This document shows, in pieces, positions 4,964 through 5,163 of a DNA stretch of 5,163 bases (its first letter is position 1; every line of letters begins with the position of its first letter). Below the pieces are notes generated by a model. The model had not been told where the DNA came from. It saw only the letters and a list, made by a program, of their open reading frames with translations, and searched no databases. The stretch comes from Mycobacterium sp. (GTDB taxonomy: Bacteria; Actinomycetota; Actinomycetes; Mycobacteriales; Mycobacteriaceae). The translations under genes and the position numbers were made by a program. The stretch spans positions 1-5,163 of the forward strand of contig JAGQTR010000385.1 of the NCBI GenBank assembly GCA_020438915.1. The letters are read 5' to 3'.

Positions 4964-5163
4964 ATGACCATCAGCAGCGATCAGGCCAACGGCGCTTCGC
5001 GGCACGCAGACCTGCCGCAACTGCAAGGCAGCGGACTCTTCGTGACCGACGGCGGCTTGGAGACCGAACTGGTCTTTCACGACGGCCGCGACCTGCCGGC
5101 GTTTGCGGCGTTTCCGCTGCTGGAGACGTCGGACGGCAGGCTGCGGCTACGGCGCTACTACGA
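4964..5163 (+). CDS. Homocysteine S-methyltransferase family protein, N-terminal part
   Basis: The first 66 residues of a protein of the homocysteine S-methyltransferase (MmuM/betaine-homocysteine methyltransferase-like) family. Members transfer a methyl group from S-methylmethionine, betaine or a related donor to homocysteine, giving methionine, in a zinc-dependent cytosolic reaction. The signature LFVTDGGLETELVFHDG (25-41) is the first beta strand and following loop of the TIM barrel, and LPAFAAFPLL (44-53) is the usual next block. The zinc-binding cysteines lie in the C-terminal part, beyond the window, so activity cannot be judged here. Residues 1-20 are a non-conserved polar extension. 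It has a good SD (GGAAG) and follows the SAM-dependent methyltransferase by 3 nt. The pairing makes biochemical sense, because the upstream enzyme produces S-adenosylhomocysteine, the precursor of homocysteine. The methyl donor is unknown. Confidence 0.88.
   Translation, partial: MTISSDQANGASRHADLPQLQGSGLFVTDGGLETELVFHDGRDLPAFAAFPLLETSDGRLRLRRYY

Noticed and set aside
4544..5080. 178-codon minus-strand frame across the methyltransferase/homocysteine methyltransferase junction
   Set aside because: It spans the end of one real gene and the start of another on the opposite strand and has no recognisable motif.
1..5163. Mobile element, CRISPR, toxin-antitoxin or defence system
   Set aside because: I saw no transposase, integrase, direct-repeat array, terminal inverted repeats, small paired genes or nuclease motifs; all genes look metabolic or regulatory with similar codon use.

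Overview
The window reads as chromosomal DNA of a GC-rich actinobacterium, most likely a Mycobacterium or close relative. The main reasons are a truncated mycothiol-dependent formaldehyde dehydrogenase (MscR/AdhE2 type) that closely matches the mycobacterial protein as I remember it, strong G/C preference at third codon positions, long meaningless antisense frames, and TANNNT -10 elements placed the mycobacterial way. No tRNA, rRNA, transposase, integrase, phage gene or CRISPR array was seen. This looks like ordinary metabolic and lipid-related chromosome rather than a mobile or defence island.

Layout from left to right. (1) 1-678, minus: the N-terminal 222 or so residues of mscR, cut by the window edge and by a 12-base poly-A run that looks artefactual. 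(2) 679-742: a 64-bp divergent promoter region. (3) 743-2353, plus: a 536-residue regulator with a long TPR-like helical sensor region and a C-terminal LuxR-type HTH. (4) 2354-2420: a short convergent gap with a 7-bp GC hairpin. (5) 2421-3694, minus: a two-gene operon, in transcription order a lysophospholipid acyltransferase-like protein and an SRPBCC (START-like) protein, joined by a one-base TGATG stop/start overlap. (6) 3695-3877: a divergent intergenic region with a perfect 12-bp palindrome and a candidate leaderless promoter. (7) 3878-4960, plus: a class I SAM-dependent methyltransferase with an N-terminal winged-helix domain, Rv2258c-like. (8) 4964-5163, plus: the start of a homocysteine S-methyltransferase-family gene, 3 nt downstream and probably translationally coupled, cut by the window end.

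Functional reading (inference). mscR oxidises the mycothiol adduct of formaldehyde. The SAM-dependent methyltransferase produces S-adenosylhomocysteine, which housekeeping enzymes turn into homocysteine, and the next gene's product would remethylate homocysteine to methionine. The right and left ends therefore share a one-carbon/methyl-group theme. The middle pair is lipid-related: acyl transfer plus a hydrophobic-ligand fold. From memory, Rv2258c and Rv2259 (mscR) are divergent neighbours in M. tuberculosis. Here the equivalents keep the divergent orientation but are separated by the LuxR regulator and the lipid operon, which suggests insertion or deletion at a conserved locus. I found no clearly new system. 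The most useful leads are the promoter architecture, the uncharacterised TPR-LuxR regulator beside mscR, and the methyltransferase/homocysteine methyltransferase pair.
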